Of a stretch of DNA of 64,000 nt, positions 34,405 through 43,475 are shown piece after piece. Positions within the stretch are counted from its first letter, which is position 1, and every line of letters begins with the position of its first letter. The notes beneath the pieces were generated by a model. That model ran no database searches. It had not been told where the DNA came from and saw only the letters and a program-made list of their open reading frames with translations. This DNA is from Burkholderia sp. Ac-20365 (lineage in GTDB: Bacteria; Pseudomonadota; Gammaproteobacteria; Burkholderiales; Burkholderiaceae): contig NZ_JAAGPI010000004.1 of the NCBI RefSeq assembly GCF_017104715.1, forward strand, positions 372,001-436,000. Direction: 5' to 3'. A program made the translations under genes and the position numbers.

Positions 34405-34983
34405 TCAAAGCCACTCGGGGGCCGTGGCGTTCAGGCATAGCGTTTCGAGACGGTGCGCGAGATCTTCTCGCTGGCGCTCAGTCAGCAATCCGTCCTCCGC
34501 GAATGCCCAGACCGACGGCCTGCACCCTTCACGCGTTTCAGGCACGCCAAACCGAACGTGCGGAAAATCGTGTGCGATCGGTTCAAGCCCGGCGCGTAGT
34601 CTGGCAGTCACAGCAGCGCTGTCGGGCAGATCTCCGCCGACATGTCCGCACACACCCGGTATCGGCTCAATGGCACGGGGAGGGGGCGGATACGTCTCTG
34701 CTGAGAAGGTTTCTGGCCGAAACAGAATGCCGATCTGGCCGTCCTTGCGAGCTATACAGGTCAGGTCGGCGTGAAGCTGCTCTTGCAGCCGCTCGTAGAG
34801 ATCCGGGTCGACGGCAAGCGGGTTTCCTCCCCAGACGCGGTGACGCTTTCCAACAAGTCGTCCGGTAGAGTCGGTTAGCGCGGCGACGGCCCAGTCGCAA
34901 TCGGGAGTCTCCGCGCCAGCGGCGTTCACCCGGACGACAGGATCATTTTCGCGAACCTTGACTGTGCTGACGTCGCGTGCCAT
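34405..34983 (-). CDS. Hypothetical protein, 192 aa
   Basis: Start at ATG 34983; upstream in-frame codons overlap the preceding gene in another frame. Mixed alpha/beta, with GNPLAVDPDLYERLQEQL and a proline-rich hinge (YPPPPRAIEPIPGVCGHVGG), ending in a helical C-terminus (LTERQREDLAHRLETL). No SD of note. Not recognised. Confidence 0.6.
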   Translation of the reverse strand: MARDVSTVKVRENDPVVRVNAAGAETPDCDWAVAALTDSTGRLVGKRHRVWGGNPLAVDPDLYERLQEQLHADLTCIARKDGQIGILFRPETFSAETYPPPPRAIEPIPGVCGHVGGDLPDSAAVTARLRAGLEPIAHDFPHVRFGVPETREGCRPSVWAFAEDGLLTERQREDLAHRLETLCLNATAPEWL

Positions 34984-35035
34984 TTGGGTTTTGAGAAGGC
35001 AGTTGGAGACGAATGCGTAAAACGGGCGCCGGCGA

Positions 35036-35335
35036 CTAGGCTTCAGCGCCTGCGCTTCTGCGAAAGAACGACGACGCGAGCAGCTCGTCTTCCTCTTTGA
35101 TCGACTGGATCGGCTCAGTCCGAAAGAAGTCGAGGTTGGCACCCGCGTTGGTAGCGGCCCTTAGCCAGTCAGGCATGTCGCCGCGCCCATTCCATTCGTT
35201 GCCGTGGGCATCGCGGTAAATGGGTTCGTTCAAAGCCGTAGCGAGCGCTTCTAGACTTATGTCGAATTCGTCCATACGCCGGCGAATCCATCGGATAAGA
35301 CGCTCGCGCGCTTCGTCGTCAAAGTGCTGTTTCAT
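35036..35335 (-). CDS. H-NS-family nucleoid protein, short
   Basis: 99 residues. The C-terminal part carries the H-NS DNA-binding core YRDAHGNEWNGRGDMPDWL (about 40-58), equivalent to the Y-x-D-x(n)-W-x-GRGR-P-x-W signature; the usual second Arg/Lys (GRG-R/K) is Asp here, so AT-hook strength may be reduced. The N-terminal helix (EARERLIRWIRRRMDEF) is shorter than in full H-NS oligomerisation domains, and an additional 40 residues follow the core. Such proteins silence horizontally acquired DNA or modulate plasmid burden. It may tune expression of the element. Confidence 0.7.
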   Translation of the reverse strand: MKQHFDDEARERLIRWIRRRMDEFDISLEALATALNEPIYRDAHGNEWNGRGDMPDWLRAATNAGANLDFFRTEPIQSIKEEDELLASSFFRRSAGAEA

Positions 35336-35419
35336 TGTTAGGAAAAAGACTTCAGGTAAAGCTGCTTCAGGTTTTCGCGCAGCTGGCGCCGCGCGAGTCG
35401 TCAGACTACGACGCGGGGC

Positions 35420-35770
35420 TTAGGCAACCGCTTCGCCGGGTTGGTCGTTACGGGCTTCGAGCGAAAAATCCGTCACATGTGATCCGGATACGTCCGCGGA
35501 TCGCCGCGCAGCGTCCAGCTGTGCCAGAAGTTCAGGGGCGCGGGTGAGGCGAGCGACCGCAGCGGCGCTCGCCGCATCCGCACTTGAGATCCGGGTGATC
35601 TCGCCTTCGTAAAGCGGGCGGTGCGCGTAGCGGCCATCGAGGGCTTGCGCGTTTACCAGCCGGCCGTCGATCATCCGACTGAAACACCTCCCCGCAAACG
35701 CCGCATCCTGTGCGGCGCCTTCCCAGTCGTCCGGGGCGAGGGGGTAGAGCATGTCGTCGATGATTTCCAT
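35420..35770 (-). CDS. Hypothetical protein, 116 aa
   Basis: Starts MEIIDDMLYPLAPDDWEGAAQDAAFAGRCF. Acidic N-terminus, then Ala-rich helical stretches (SADAASAAAVARLTRAPELLAQLDAARRS). Lies 15 nt downstream of the lipoprotein gene, so the two are probably cotranscribed. Not recognised. Confidence 0.6.
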   Translation of the reverse strand: MEIIDDMLYPLAPDDWEGAAQDAAFAGRCFSRMIDGRLVNAQALDGRYAHRPLYEGEITRISSADAASAAAVARLTRAPELLAQLDAARRSADVSGSHVTDFSLEARNDQPGEAVA

Positions 35771-35785
35771 CCAGGTCCCTGCGGC

Positions 35786-36217
35786 TTACTGCCGTTCGAG
35801 TTCCAGAGGGCCGAACGGAGTCATCGCGAAGTAACCCGTCTTGGTCGAAAACTTCCCGGCGCCCCAGCCAGCGGGAACCTGCGCGACCACGAAAGTCTGA
35901 GTTTCCAGCGCAGTGACGTTTCCGTTCACCGGAGTCTTCGTCTCGGACTCAAAATCAGCCTTGCTGACGGATTTCACCTCTCCCTGGAGTTTCGACCAAT
36001 GGCCATCCACGATCGTGTAGATCGTGGGCTTGCCGTCTTCGTGAACGACCTTGACGAACGGTTGAACTTTTCCGTTCAGGTTGGCGTTATACGTGCCGTC
36101 AAGCGGGTCCAGCGCAACCGGAGCGGCCGCCGGATTCGCTGTAGCATTTTTGTCGTTCTTGTCGCTGCATCCTGCGAGGAGCGCCACCAGAACCATAGGA
36201 ACCAGAATTCGTTTCAT
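35786..36217 (-). CDS. Lipoprotein, 143 aa
   Basis: N-terminal signal of the lipoprotein type: MKRILVPMVLVALLAGCSDKN, with lipobox LLAGC (Cys at residue 17). The D after C would favour inner-membrane retention in E. coli rules. The mature part is beta-rich (GTYNANLNGKVQPFVKVVHEDG...; FVVAQVPAGW). No known family. Likely cotranscribed with the downstream gene. Confidence 0.72.
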   Translation of the reverse strand: MKRILVPMVLVALLAGCSDKNDKNATANPAAAPVALDPLDGTYNANLNGKVQPFVKVVHEDGKPTIYTIVDGHWSKLQGEVKSVSKADFESETKTPVNGNVTALETQTFVVAQVPAGWGAGKFSTKTGYFAMTPFGPLELERQ

Positions 36218-36390
36218 GTCGTTTTCAGATGTAAGCGGGGCGCGGTGTGCCCTGCGGTTTTCATTGCTTCGGCCCGTACTGCGGACTTGATTCTATATCG
36301 GCCGAACCGCGACGCAATTCTTCGAAAAGACGTGGCTTTCCAGCGGTTGCAACTGGGCGGTCGAAGCACGCCGGCTATGACACCAAAGGA

Positions 36391-36846
36391 CTAGGCCGCC
36401 AGCAGCACCTTGGCATTGCGCCGTTCTTCGTAAGGTTGGGCTTGTGACGTCGCGTGCTGTTGCCGTTGCATCGCCCGGATTACCTTGTGCATCGGCGCTC
36501 TCGCGAGCTGGTTATCGTACAGGGTCAGCAGTCTGGCAAGGGGCTCCCATTCGGCAGGCTTTGTCGGTGACCAGTACCCTTCGTTTTCGCCGCGGCTTTG
36601 GATGCGTCCGATCGATTCCTGAGCGTCGATCAGGGTCGGTAGGGCATCACGGCCGTATCCTGCGTCCGCGAGGAAATTGGAAACCATTAAAAGCTGAGCG
36701 ATTCGGCCCAGAAGGATCGGAGTGCCGTGCCCCATCCTGATCGCCGCAAGCGTGAGATGGTCGCGCAGCGCCCACTCGTCCCGAAGATCTCGGGCGACAG
36801 GCAGTAGTTCGACTTTGGAACGGGGTGTATGGGGCTTCTTGTTCAT
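36391..36846 (-). CDS. Hypothetical protein, 151 aa
   Basis: Start uncertain: ATG 36846 or a GTG 7 codons upstream, neither with a good SD. Helical throughout (RDHLTLAAIRMGHG; RIAQLLMVSNFLADAGYG; LARLLTLYDNQLARAPM) and ending in a basic, Gln-rich tail. Resembles short helical proteins common beside conjugation genes but no family recognised. Confidence 0.6.
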   Translation of the reverse strand: MNKKPHTPRSKVELLPVARDLRDEWALRDHLTLAAIRMGHGTPILLGRIAQLLMVSNFLADAGYGRDALPTLIDAQESIGRIQSRGENEGYWSPTKPAEWEPLARLLTLYDNQLARAPMHKVIRAMQRQQHATSQAQPYEERRNAKVLLAA

Positions 36847-36943
36847 TGGGGTTGATGCCGGGTCCACTGTGATCGGGATTACGACCGCACGCCGGAAATA
36901 CTTGAGAGAAAGCCGCTATTCGAGGGCAAATATGCACGTTGAC

Positions 36944-37324
36944 TCAACGGCAGCGCTTCTGGATTGCCGCGTCAAGGCGGCAGTAGGCGACGAGGCCCGC
37001 CACGTCGTCCCGCCAGCTCAGTCGGGGAGGCGTCTCGCCGCCCTCACGGAAATACATTACCCCAGCGAGATCGAACCCTTTCGGCAGGTAGGTGCCGGCA
37101 CGGGCGGCGCGCAATTCGTCGAGGCTCGCCGGCAGTCTGCCCTGATCGCGTTTGAACGCGATCGCCGCGGTCGCGGCCTGTGTAAGTTGTGCCTGTGGCC
37201 AGTCATCGGAGTGGGCGGGGTTGGTCGCCGCGTCGACGTTGCTGATGATCATCGCGACGACGCCGGACGCGAGCATCATCACCGGGATGACGCTGTACTT
37301 CTTCAGGAGTGTGATGGCTTTCAT
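36944..37324 (-). CDS. Membrane-anchored protein, 126 aa
   Basis: Starts MKAITLLKKYSVIPVM with one TM at about residues 12-33, then a short exported domain with two cysteines near the end (VAYCRLDAAIQKRCR). The topology and size fit a type II membrane protein or uncleaved signal anchor. Pilin-like fragments were considered but the prepilin motif is absent. Not recognised. Confidence 0.6.
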   Translation of the reverse strand: MKAITLLKKYSVIPVMMLASGVVAMIISNVDAATNPAHSDDWPQAQLTQAATAAIAFKRDQGRLPASLDELRAARAGTYLPKGFDLAGVMYFREGGETPPRLSWRDDVAGLVAYCRLDAAIQKRCR

Positions 37325-37414
37325 GGTTGGTTCCGTGTTGTCAAATACGTCAGACCGCACGGCAATATGAGCACGACAATCTTTAAACGCAAGCCGCCAT
37401 ACGAAAACGGTGGG

Positions 37415-37458
37415 CAAAAAAAAGCCGCCACCTTTGCCCGAGGGCAATAGGTGGCGGC
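37415..37458 (-). terminator. Rho-independent terminator
   Basis: GCCGCCACCT/AGGTGGCGGC with inner GCCC/GGGC and eight U residues on the minus strand. Ends the gene finishing at 37486. Confidence 0.88.
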
Positions 37459-37485
37459 GCGTTTGCTATTCAAGGACGTTGATCG

Positions 37486-37875
37486 TCAACTCGTTTCGGA
37501 TTGCTCCGGCATCGATTCGACGGTGGCGCGGAATCGATACCACGCCGTCATGAACCCGCGAGCTTCACGTGCTGCCGCAACGCGGCCCGGCGTGAATCGA
37601 CCGCTGAAGAGAAGGCCCCGCGCGCGAACTCGGTCACGCATTTCGACCTTGGACAGCCTGATGCCGTGCTCCTTCAGCATGCTTCGATATTCCTCCTCGA
37701 GCGCAAGCAGGAACCCGATGTCGGATGCGGCAACAGCGAACTTCTCCTTCTGTTTGCGCACTGCCGTCCGGTGGTAGCGGAGTGCAAAACCGAGCACACC
37801 CGTCACAAGGGCGGTTAACGCGCCGATCACTTCGGAACGGGCCGAAGTTTCAAGCGCTTCCTTGATGAGCGACAT
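37486..37875 (-). CDS. Membrane protein, 129 aa
   Basis: Start at 37875, AGAGGA upstream. One strong TM at about residues 15-35 (VIGALTALVTGVLGFAL), followed by a long basic helical domain (AVRKQKEKFAVAASDIGFLLALEEEYRSMLKEHGIRL) that would be cytosolic. Not recognised. Confidence 0.6.
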   Translation of the reverse strand: MSLIKEALETSARSEVIGALTALVTGVLGFALRYHRTAVRKQKEKFAVAASDIGFLLALEEEYRSMLKEHGIRLSKVEMRDRVRARGLLFSGRFTPGRVAAAREARGFMTAWYRFRATVESMPEQSETS

Positions 37876-37920
37876 TTTCAATCCTCTTCTCGATCTATTT
37901 CAGTTGAATGCTTCGGCTGT

Positions 37921-38370
37921 TCAGTGCAATCTCAGCCGCGATTTCGCGAGGCGCGCGTGCGCTTGAGCCGCGCGCTTGTGGCGCGATTGGGCGTGAGCGA
38001 GCACCCTCAACTGGTCCTTGCGTTCGGGCGAGTACTCATCTCGCGCAACAGCCGAGATTTTGTAATCGCCGAACGCGTACGGCCGGCCGAACGTCTCTTC
38101 CGAAGCAAGGTCAACGAGCGTTGCCCATGCTGTGGTGCATTGCTCGGCCATAACCGCGTGGATCCGGGCGAGCGCATCGTGCTGGGTCTTCGTCAGGCCG
38201 GGCATCACGGTCTGCAGGATCTTCGCGCCGTCGACGGTGTCGACCGCGCTACAGACCGAGGGGCGGACGTTGTAACCGCGCAGGCGAACCTGGTGCGCAT
38301 AGAGGGTCATCGTTCCGGACCAGTCTCGCTCGAGCTGCACCTGTGCAAGTGCTTGTGTTTCTGAGTTCAT
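37921..38370 (-). CDS. Hypothetical protein, 149 aa
   Basis: Starts MNSETQALAQVQLERD. Globular, mostly helical, with VCSAVDTVDGAKILQTV and a basic C-terminus (AQSRHKRAAQAHARLAKSRLRL) that could bind nucleic acid. Not recognised. The leader in front is a clear copy. Confidence 0.68.
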   Translation of the reverse strand: MNSETQALAQVQLERDWSGTMTLYAHQVRLRGYNVRPSVCSAVDTVDGAKILQTVMPGLTKTQHDALARIHAVMAEQCTTAWATLVDLASEETFGRPYAFGDYKISAVARDEYSPERKDQLRVLAHAQSRHKRAAQAHARLAKSRLRLH

Positions 38371-38455
38371 AGATCTCCCAATGTTGTACCTCAAATCGAG
38401 GCGGTTAAAAGCCGGGAGGGCGCAGATCAAGCGCTTGCGTGTGCCACGAGCGGGC
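38371..38455 (-). promoter_or_regulatory. Three-hairpin leader RNA, gene starting at 38370
   Basis: Minus strand. CAAGCGCTTG palindrome (A/B region), hairpin C CTCCC/GGGAG around CCTC/GAGG. Confidence 0.65.
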
Positions 38456-38888
38456 AGAGGTAAGCGGACCAGCAGAATGAGGGGGAGCGCGATGGAAACG
38501 GCGGACCGTTTCACACGTCGATTTCAAAGGAGAAAGCGAAACTCTCAGAAATCTGACGCGTCCAGCAACGTCAGAAATTTGGAAGTTCAGATCTGCGGCG
38601 CTGACGCTGAAGAAGAGGTTACGGCTGTAGGAGCTCGCGAAATCGGCGCGGCGTCAGGAGATTCTTGAGAGGTGCCTATGCAGGCTGCCGCTCTGGGCGG
38701 CAGACGCTATTATGCTGCGCGCTAGATTGTCCGGCAAGTGGACTGAGTCCAAGAAGTCGTAGCTCGTGCCAAGTCGTGGGCGGTCCACCTTTCACGACGT
38801 CCACTTTGACCGTGGTGCTTCCTTGATAGCGGCTCGGTCCGCCTCCACCGATCCCGCGAGCCGCGGGGCCGGCCGCAGGACTTGAAGG
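38456..38888. other. Gap of about 430 nt
   Basis: No supported gene. CTGCCGC/GCGGCAG near 38685-38703 and CCCGCG/CGCGGG near 38860 are short stems; the second may end the exported-protein gene at 38889. Confidence 0.35.
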
Positions 38889-39287
38889 CTAGCGTCCTTG
38901 CGGAATCGCGCAACCGTACGCCTGCCCATCACGGACAATCTCGAGCGATTCGGAGAGGGGAGCCATCACGATGGTCTTGGTTCCCTCGCAGATCACCGGC
39001 GCAACGCCGTTTGCCGCGACATACGTCGCGGACATCTGACGAGATACGCCGAACAGGGCATCGGTCAACTCGCTATAGGCCTGGGCCGCGCTCCCCGCCG
39101 CAGCGTCGACGGGCAGACGCCAGATGAGACGATAACCGGCGGCAGACACGACCTGGTTGGTCTGTTGCATCAGTGAAACACCGCTGACGATCGTCGCCGG
39201 GTTCGCGTTGCTGGCGGTAGCAATCACGCCGAGCAGCGCAGCGATGATTATTCGCAGGATCGTATCGCGCATCTTTGTAACTCGCAT
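38889..39287 (-). CDS. Exported protein, 132 aa
   Basis: Signal peptide: MRVTKMRDTILRIIIAALLGVIATASNANP. The mature part is small, with QQTNQVVSAAGYRLIWRLPVDAA and a Cys pair (PVICEGTKTI; YGCAIPQ). The GYRLIWRLP segment recalls secretin- or pilus-associated lipoproteins (TcpQ/PilL type), but the match is weak. Two start options, 39287 or 39272, both with poor SD. Function unknown. Confidence 0.6.
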   Translation of the reverse strand: MRVTKMRDTILRIIIAALLGVIATASNANPATIVSGVSLMQQTNQVVSAAGYRLIWRLPVDAAAGSAAQAYSELTDALFGVSRQMSATYVAANGVAPVICEGTKTIVMAPLSESLEIVRDGQAYGCAIPQGR

Positions 39288-39866
39288 GGTGAGAAGGTGG
39301 TTATCTGGTTAACGACTTTACAACTGTAGGGCTTTAGCGGCCGCAATGAGACGTATGCGCCGTGAAACTACCCGAAAAACGGCGCTAGCCCTTGGCGCCG
39401 CAGCGGAAAAACGAGATATTCAATGGTCCGTTTGAGCCATCGACATTACGCTGCTCGATCGCCCAGCGTTCCGAACGGTGAGATGAAGCATGCATTGGCG
39501 ATGCCAGACGCAAATTCAACTGCTCGCCTCGACGCTAAAGTCACATTGCCCGGATGCAACCGGGTCTTCAGACTCAAAGGGTCGACGCGGCAGAGCAACC
39601 GCCTGGTATAACGGAAAAGCACCAGTCTCGAAGGTCTCGCAGCGACACAGATGGAGCGAGTGCGCGAAAACACGAGAAACCGAAACGGGCCAAATGACAA
39701 TGGCGGCGTTCACGCCAATGTTCGAAATGCCGAGGATTGCAGATCGTCGGGGGCCGACGATTCAGAAGGAGATATTGCCGTTTGAGCGGCTGGTCATAAT
39801 GTTAACCGCCGCTGCACGACGATGGCAAGATATTCCTGCTTTTGGTCCTGCGAAGGATCCGCGTGT
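39288..39866. other. Gap of about 580 nt with only weak small reading frames
   Basis: Short plus-strand frames of 42-126 codons exist, but none has an SD plus typical codon use, and they overlap each other in different frames. I call no gene. It separates an exported-protein gene from a nuclease-fold gene that faces it. Confidence 0.35.
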
Positions 39867-40352
39867 CTAGCTGGCACGCTCTCCGGCCGAAAGTCGCCGG
39901 GCGATGGAATAGAGCAACGCGCGCTCCGCCGACGCGTCGGAAGGGTGCGCAAAGGCTGCCCAAGGCGATCCGGATTCGAGTAACCGGGAGTCGACGACGG
40001 GCCAGACGTTTCCGGGAGGCCGGACCACCTCGACGATCCGGCGTGGTTCGGCGTAAAGAAGACCCCAGCGTTCAGGCAAGTCCTCTGGAAGAATCAGAGA
40101 GGGTGGGCACAGATAGAACCTGTAGTTACCCAGCCCCCCCGATTGTCTGTGCGGTTTGCGTCTGTCCGCAAGAAAATCGGAGCGGCTGACCTTCACTTCA
40201 ATCAAGCCAGAGCACGTTGACCTGAATCCGATAACGTCCGCTTGTTCCCCCGGGCGGTGCGTAACGAGTTCCGAGGCGATAACACCAAAACCTTTCTGCC
40301 TTAACCATCGCGCACCGCGTGCTGTCAGTTGCTTGTGCAATTCGGAAGTCAT
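39867..40352 (-). CDS. MmcB-like PD-(D/E)XK nuclease-fold protein, 161 aa
   Basis: Characteristic stretch: helix LHKQLTARGARWLRQKG, then GEQADVIGF, then IEVKVSRSDFLADRRKPHR with the E-x-K of the PD-(D/E)XK fold, GLGNYRFYLCPP and WGLLYAEPRRI. This is a frequent phage/plasmid protein family related to MmcB. It probably binds or cuts DNA; specific role unknown. It lacks a good SD. Confidence 0.72.
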   Translation of the reverse strand: MTSELHKQLTARGARWLRQKGFGVIASELVTHRPGEQADVIGFRSTCSGLIEVKVSRSDFLADRRKPHRQSGGLGNYRFYLCPPSLILPEDLPERWGLLYAEPRRIVEVVRPPGNVWPVVDSRLLESGSPWAAFAHPSDASAERALLYSIARRLSAGERAS

Positions 40353-40377
40353 TTCGTCGCGCCGCCCCGGCTGCCGG

Positions 40378-40908
40378 TCAGATCAAGTTGCGTTCCCGAA
40401 GGATGAAGAGGTAGGGAGCATCGGGCGGTGGAACGACGCTGATTACAGGCTTCTCGCGCAGAATTCTATCGACCTCCGTCTGGATCTGCGCATGCGCCTG
40501 TTCGGCCCACCGCGGCTTGTTCAGTACATACCACGGCGCCTGACCGACAAGGCCATCAAACGAGTGACCTTCGCGAAACGAGAGACCCGTGACGCGCAAG
40601 TGCTTTTTGGTGCAGGTGAAGACAAACGCGCGATGGGGGCGCTCGTCGTAAAGCACCTCGGGCTCATGTCGACTGATGCTCCGCGATGCTTCCACGGGGC
40701 CGCTCCACTCGAAGGTCAGAAATGCGCCTTTCGACGCCGCCTGGTCGGGATGATACGAATCGACGCCCTCGATGTAGCAGTTGATCCCCGCATCGCCCAG
40801 AATCGGCCCGGCGATGAATTTACGGCCGCGGAGGATCGACAGAGCGATGTCCGGCGAGGTCTCGTGGATGAGCACGAGCGGAGAGCCGGTATTTCCTTGC
40901 AAATGCAT
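40378..40908 (-). CDS. Hypothetical protein, 176 aa
   Basis: N-terminal part LVLIHETSPDIALSILRGRKF followed by GDAGINCYI and GAFLTFEWSGP could be a diverged ADP-ribosyltransferase or DarT-like fold, but the catalytic residues are not identifiable. The C-terminus is amphipathic. SD AAGGAATT supports the start. Not recognised. Confidence 0.55.
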   Translation of the reverse strand: MHLQGNTGSPLVLIHETSPDIALSILRGRKFIAGPILGDAGINCYIEGVDSYHPDQAASKGAFLTFEWSGPVEASRSISRHEPEVLYDERPHRAFVFTCTKKHLRVTGLSFREGHSFDGLVGQAPWYVLNKPRWAEQAHAQIQTEVDRILREKPVISVVPPPDAPYLFILRERNLI

Positions 40909-41051
40909 GTGGGAATTCCTTACAGCTTTTCTTGTTTAGTCACGATTCAGAACCACCTTGCAGGCTACCCTCGAACCGATGGGCTGGCGACGGGCGAAAG
41001 CGCCACAGGGCTATGCGCAGCTTCCGCCAGCGCCAGACCAGTGTGCCTGGG

Positions 41052-41795
41052 CTAGGCCTTCAGCCACTCGATCAGTTCGTCCGAGATCAGTTGAGCGTTG
41101 ATCTCTTCGTCCGAGAGGTTGACGAACGTCTTCAGATCGTCGATATGCGCGAAGCCGGTATTCGAAAAGGTGTCGCCGATGCTCTCAAGGAACGGAAACG
41201 TACTTCCTTCGTTGCGAACACCGATGAAGAGAAAGTACACATGATCCTTACGTTCTTGCGACTGCCTCAAAGCCTCGATGGTCGCTGCGTGATCGGTGTT
41301 ATCGCCGTCGGTAAGCGCGATGATGAGGCTTCGGCGCTTTGGACCAGAGTCGACCTCGCGGTCCTGTTGACCGAAGAGGCGGCCAAGAAAGCCTGCCTTT
41401 TCAACGGTCTTTCTCCAACCAAAATGCTCCAGCATACGATTGACGAAGTAATGGTAGTGGGTTGCGCCGCACCAGCCCTTGACCTTACCGATGATCTTCG
41501 TGGCGACGAAATCGGAGAAATTGTCTGCCGTGATTTCGCCGACATAGACAACGTTCTCGGGTCCATCGGAGAACGTCATGCAGTCGAGCTTGCCATCCGG
41601 ATCGAAGGTGAGTCCCCAGGCGGTCAGGCGAGCGATCAATGCGTTCGTGACCCCGGCCAGATGGAGTTTCTTGAAGGACTCAGACACGTCGACTGCAAGT
41701 CCGACCTCCATTTCGGGGATCGTCTTGACACCGGCTTTCTCGAGGTTCAGAACGAGAGCCTGCCGGCTCTTTTCCAGATTCAGTTGGAGCGCCAT
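41052..41795 (-). CDS. terF: TerF-like protein with vWA domain
   Basis: 247 residues. TerD-like N-terminus (MALQLNLEKSRQALVLNLEKAG), then a von Willebrand A-type fold (VGLAVDVSES with the DxSxS-like metal site; TFSDG; IALTDGDNTDH; HVYFLFIGVR). TerF proteins accompany TerD in tellurite/phage-resistance operons and are thought to bind metal. Its start overlaps the upstream gene by 16 nt, so translation is coupled. Confidence 0.85.
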   Translation of the reverse strand: MALQLNLEKSRQALVLNLEKAGVKTIPEMEVGLAVDVSESFKKLHLAGVTNALIARLTAWGLTFDPDGKLDCMTFSDGPENVVYVGEITADNFSDFVATKIIGKVKGWCGATHYHYFVNRMLEHFGWRKTVEKAGFLGRLFGQQDREVDSGPKRRSLIIALTDGDNTDHAATIEALRQSQERKDHVYFLFIGVRNEGSTFPFLESIGDTFSNTGFAHIDDLKTFVNLSDEEINAQLISDELIEWLKA

Positions 41796-42808
41796 GCGGT
41801 CTGTTTCCTTTCTATAAGTTGAGTGAGATCGGTGAGCTTTTCCATTGCCAGAAACTTCTGCGTTTCCGTCGGTCGATCTGGCAACGAGGAGAGCTGGCTG
41901 TACACTGAATGCAAGCCGAGCAGCACGCTGTCCTGAACGAGTTGCACCAGTTCCTGCAGTCTCGTCTCGTCGGCCTCGATCGCAAGGACGTTCTCTTTCA
42001 TCAGTGCCTGCGTCCCCGCGAGGGAAGTGAGCCTTGACTGAAGGAGGTGTTCGTCGTCGCTGGCGATCTTGTCCAGGAGGTACTCTCCCGCGATGATCGG
42101 TATTTCCAGTTCTGCCTGGGCCGTTGCGCACCGGATCTGTAAGTCTCGGGCAGCACTGATCGATGTCGTGAGTTCCTTGACCCCACTTTCAAGACGTTGC
42201 TCGATCTGCTGCACTTCCGGTTCGTGGTTCGCCCACACTGTGTGCGGCGGTTTGCGGAGAAAGCCGCCGTGCATCGCGTCCGTGACGTCCGCCAGCAATT
42301 CCAGCAGCCGGCGCAACAGCGCAACAGCCTCCCTAGTCGATCCAAGTCCCGCGGATTCCAGTCGCTGCTTGATGAGCGCGTTGGCGCTCTCCTGTCTTGC
42401 GATGCCGAAATCCAACCAGTCGACGGAAGTCATCGATGAAGGATCGATGCCTCGAAGGAGGGCAACTGCGCCCGCGACAATTTCGGTGGAGGCCTTGGGA
42501 AAGCGCCGCGCCAGTTCCTCGGCGGAAGCACGGACGCCACGCACGACTGCGCCAGTAACGCTGCTCGGCTCGCCAAACTGGATCGGAGCACGCTGCTTGT
42601 CTGCGGGTGCGCCGACCAGGGTGGCTGCATTGCTCGAGCGAACGGACGTGACTGGCATCTCATTGACGCGCTGCTGCGGAGCTTTGTGCTCGACCCCGGG
42701 GGAAACGGTCGTGAGCGGCATGCTCATACCGGGGCTGTCTCCAGCGGACGGGGCGTCCTCAGAGCTTGCCTTCGCCTTGCCGCCGACAACCGTTACCTTG
42801 TACTCCAT
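41780..42808 (-). CDS. Helical protein of the ter operon, 342 aa
   Basis: N-terminal 75 residues are disordered and Ser/Pro-rich. The rest is helical with long heptad-like stretches (ELLADVTDAMHGG; EPEVQQIEQRLESGVKELTTSISAARDLQIRCATAQAELE), suggesting a coiled coil. Not TelA itself, although the helical repeat is similar in character. Lies between terD and terF with 20 nt and -16 nt spacing. A partner role in the Ter complex at the membrane is plausible but unproven. Confidence 0.7.
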   Translation of the reverse strand: MEYKVTVVGGKAKASSEDAPSAGDSPGMSMPLTTVSPGVEHKAPQQRVNEMPVTSVRSSNAATLVGAPADKQRAPIQFGEPSSVTGAVVRGVRASAEELARRFPKASTEIVAGAVALLRGIDPSSMTSVDWLDFGIARQESANALIKQRLESAGLGSTREAVALLRRLLELLADVTDAMHGGFLRKPPHTVWANHEPEVQQIEQRLESGVKELTTSISAARDLQIRCATAQAELEIPIIAGEYLLDKIASDDEHLLQSRLTSLAGTQALMKENVLAIEADETRLQELVQLVQDSVLLGLHSVYSQLSSLPDRPTETQKFLAMEKLTDLTQLIERKQTAWRSN

Positions 42809-42828
42809 TTCGCGACCTTCCTGATCGA

Positions 42829-43458
42829 TCAGGTGAAGTCCGCGAGGACGCCGTTGAAATTGGTGTTGAAGCCGGCCCCGAGATTCAGATACGCCGGCGG
42901 CATATTCGGCTCGATGACGATGGAGCCGAGGTGCACGCCCTTGAACGAACCGAACTGGTCGGAAAGGCTGACTTCGAGCAGTTTCTCGTCCCGGCTGTTG
43001 AGGATGGTGACACGCGGGTTCACCACATCCCTGAATACCTTCCCCTGGGCTTGCTCGTGAATCATTGCCAGCAATGGAATCTCGATGCGGCCTACATCCG
43101 GCATTGTGAGATAGGAGGGGTTGACGATGATGTATTCGTCGCCCCCTTGTTGGGCGTCAGGGCTGTGGACCAACGCGCCGCCATGGATGCTGAAAGTCTT
43201 GTCCGCGGCAAGAGGGAGGATGCCGACACGTTTTCCGCTCGGTGTCACCCGGTCGACGTTGTACGTCGAGAGGATGTCCTCGAAAGAGGTCGCCCGAGCG
43301 CCGCTGCCGAGATTGACCGTGTGCAGGGCATGCAGATCGAGGTCGGTTTCCCCCGCCCAGGTGAGAATCGCCTTGAAGATTTCTGCCTTTTCCAGGTCGA
43401 GGGCGAGTTTTTGGGGGACGTCGCCTTCTTTGTACAGGTCGAGTACGAGCTTGGTCAT
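42829..43458 (-). CDS. terD: TerD family protein
   Basis: 209 residues, typical TerD length. Begins MTKLVLDLYKEGDVPQKLALDLEKAEIF, with the core W(A)GETDLDLHALH that carries the calcium-binding DxD element, and a later SIHGGALVHSPDA stretch. TerD proteins bind Ca2+ and form a membrane-associated complex that contributes to tellurite, colicin and phage resistance. SD AAGGAC precedes the start. Confidence 0.9.
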   Translation of the reverse strand: MTKLVLDLYKEGDVPQKLALDLEKAEIFKAILTWAGETDLDLHALHTVNLGSGARATSFEDILSTYNVDRVTPSGKRVGILPLAADKTFSIHGGALVHSPDAQQGGDEYIIVNPSYLTMPDVGRIEIPLLAMIHEQAQGKVFRDVVNPRVTILNSRDEKLLEVSLSDQFGSFKGVHLGSIVIEPNMPPAYLNLGAGFNTNFNGVLADFT

Positions 43459-43475
43459 GGTAGTCCTTGTGATGT

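Noticed and set aside
39490..39870. Possible plus-strand gene of 126 codons
   Set aside because: Competes with other frames in the same stretch, weak SD, low GC3; not supported enough to list.
41780..42808. Calling the 342-residue ter-operon protein a second TelA
   Set aside because: Only helical character is shared; TelA-specific segments are in the neighbouring 403-residue protein.
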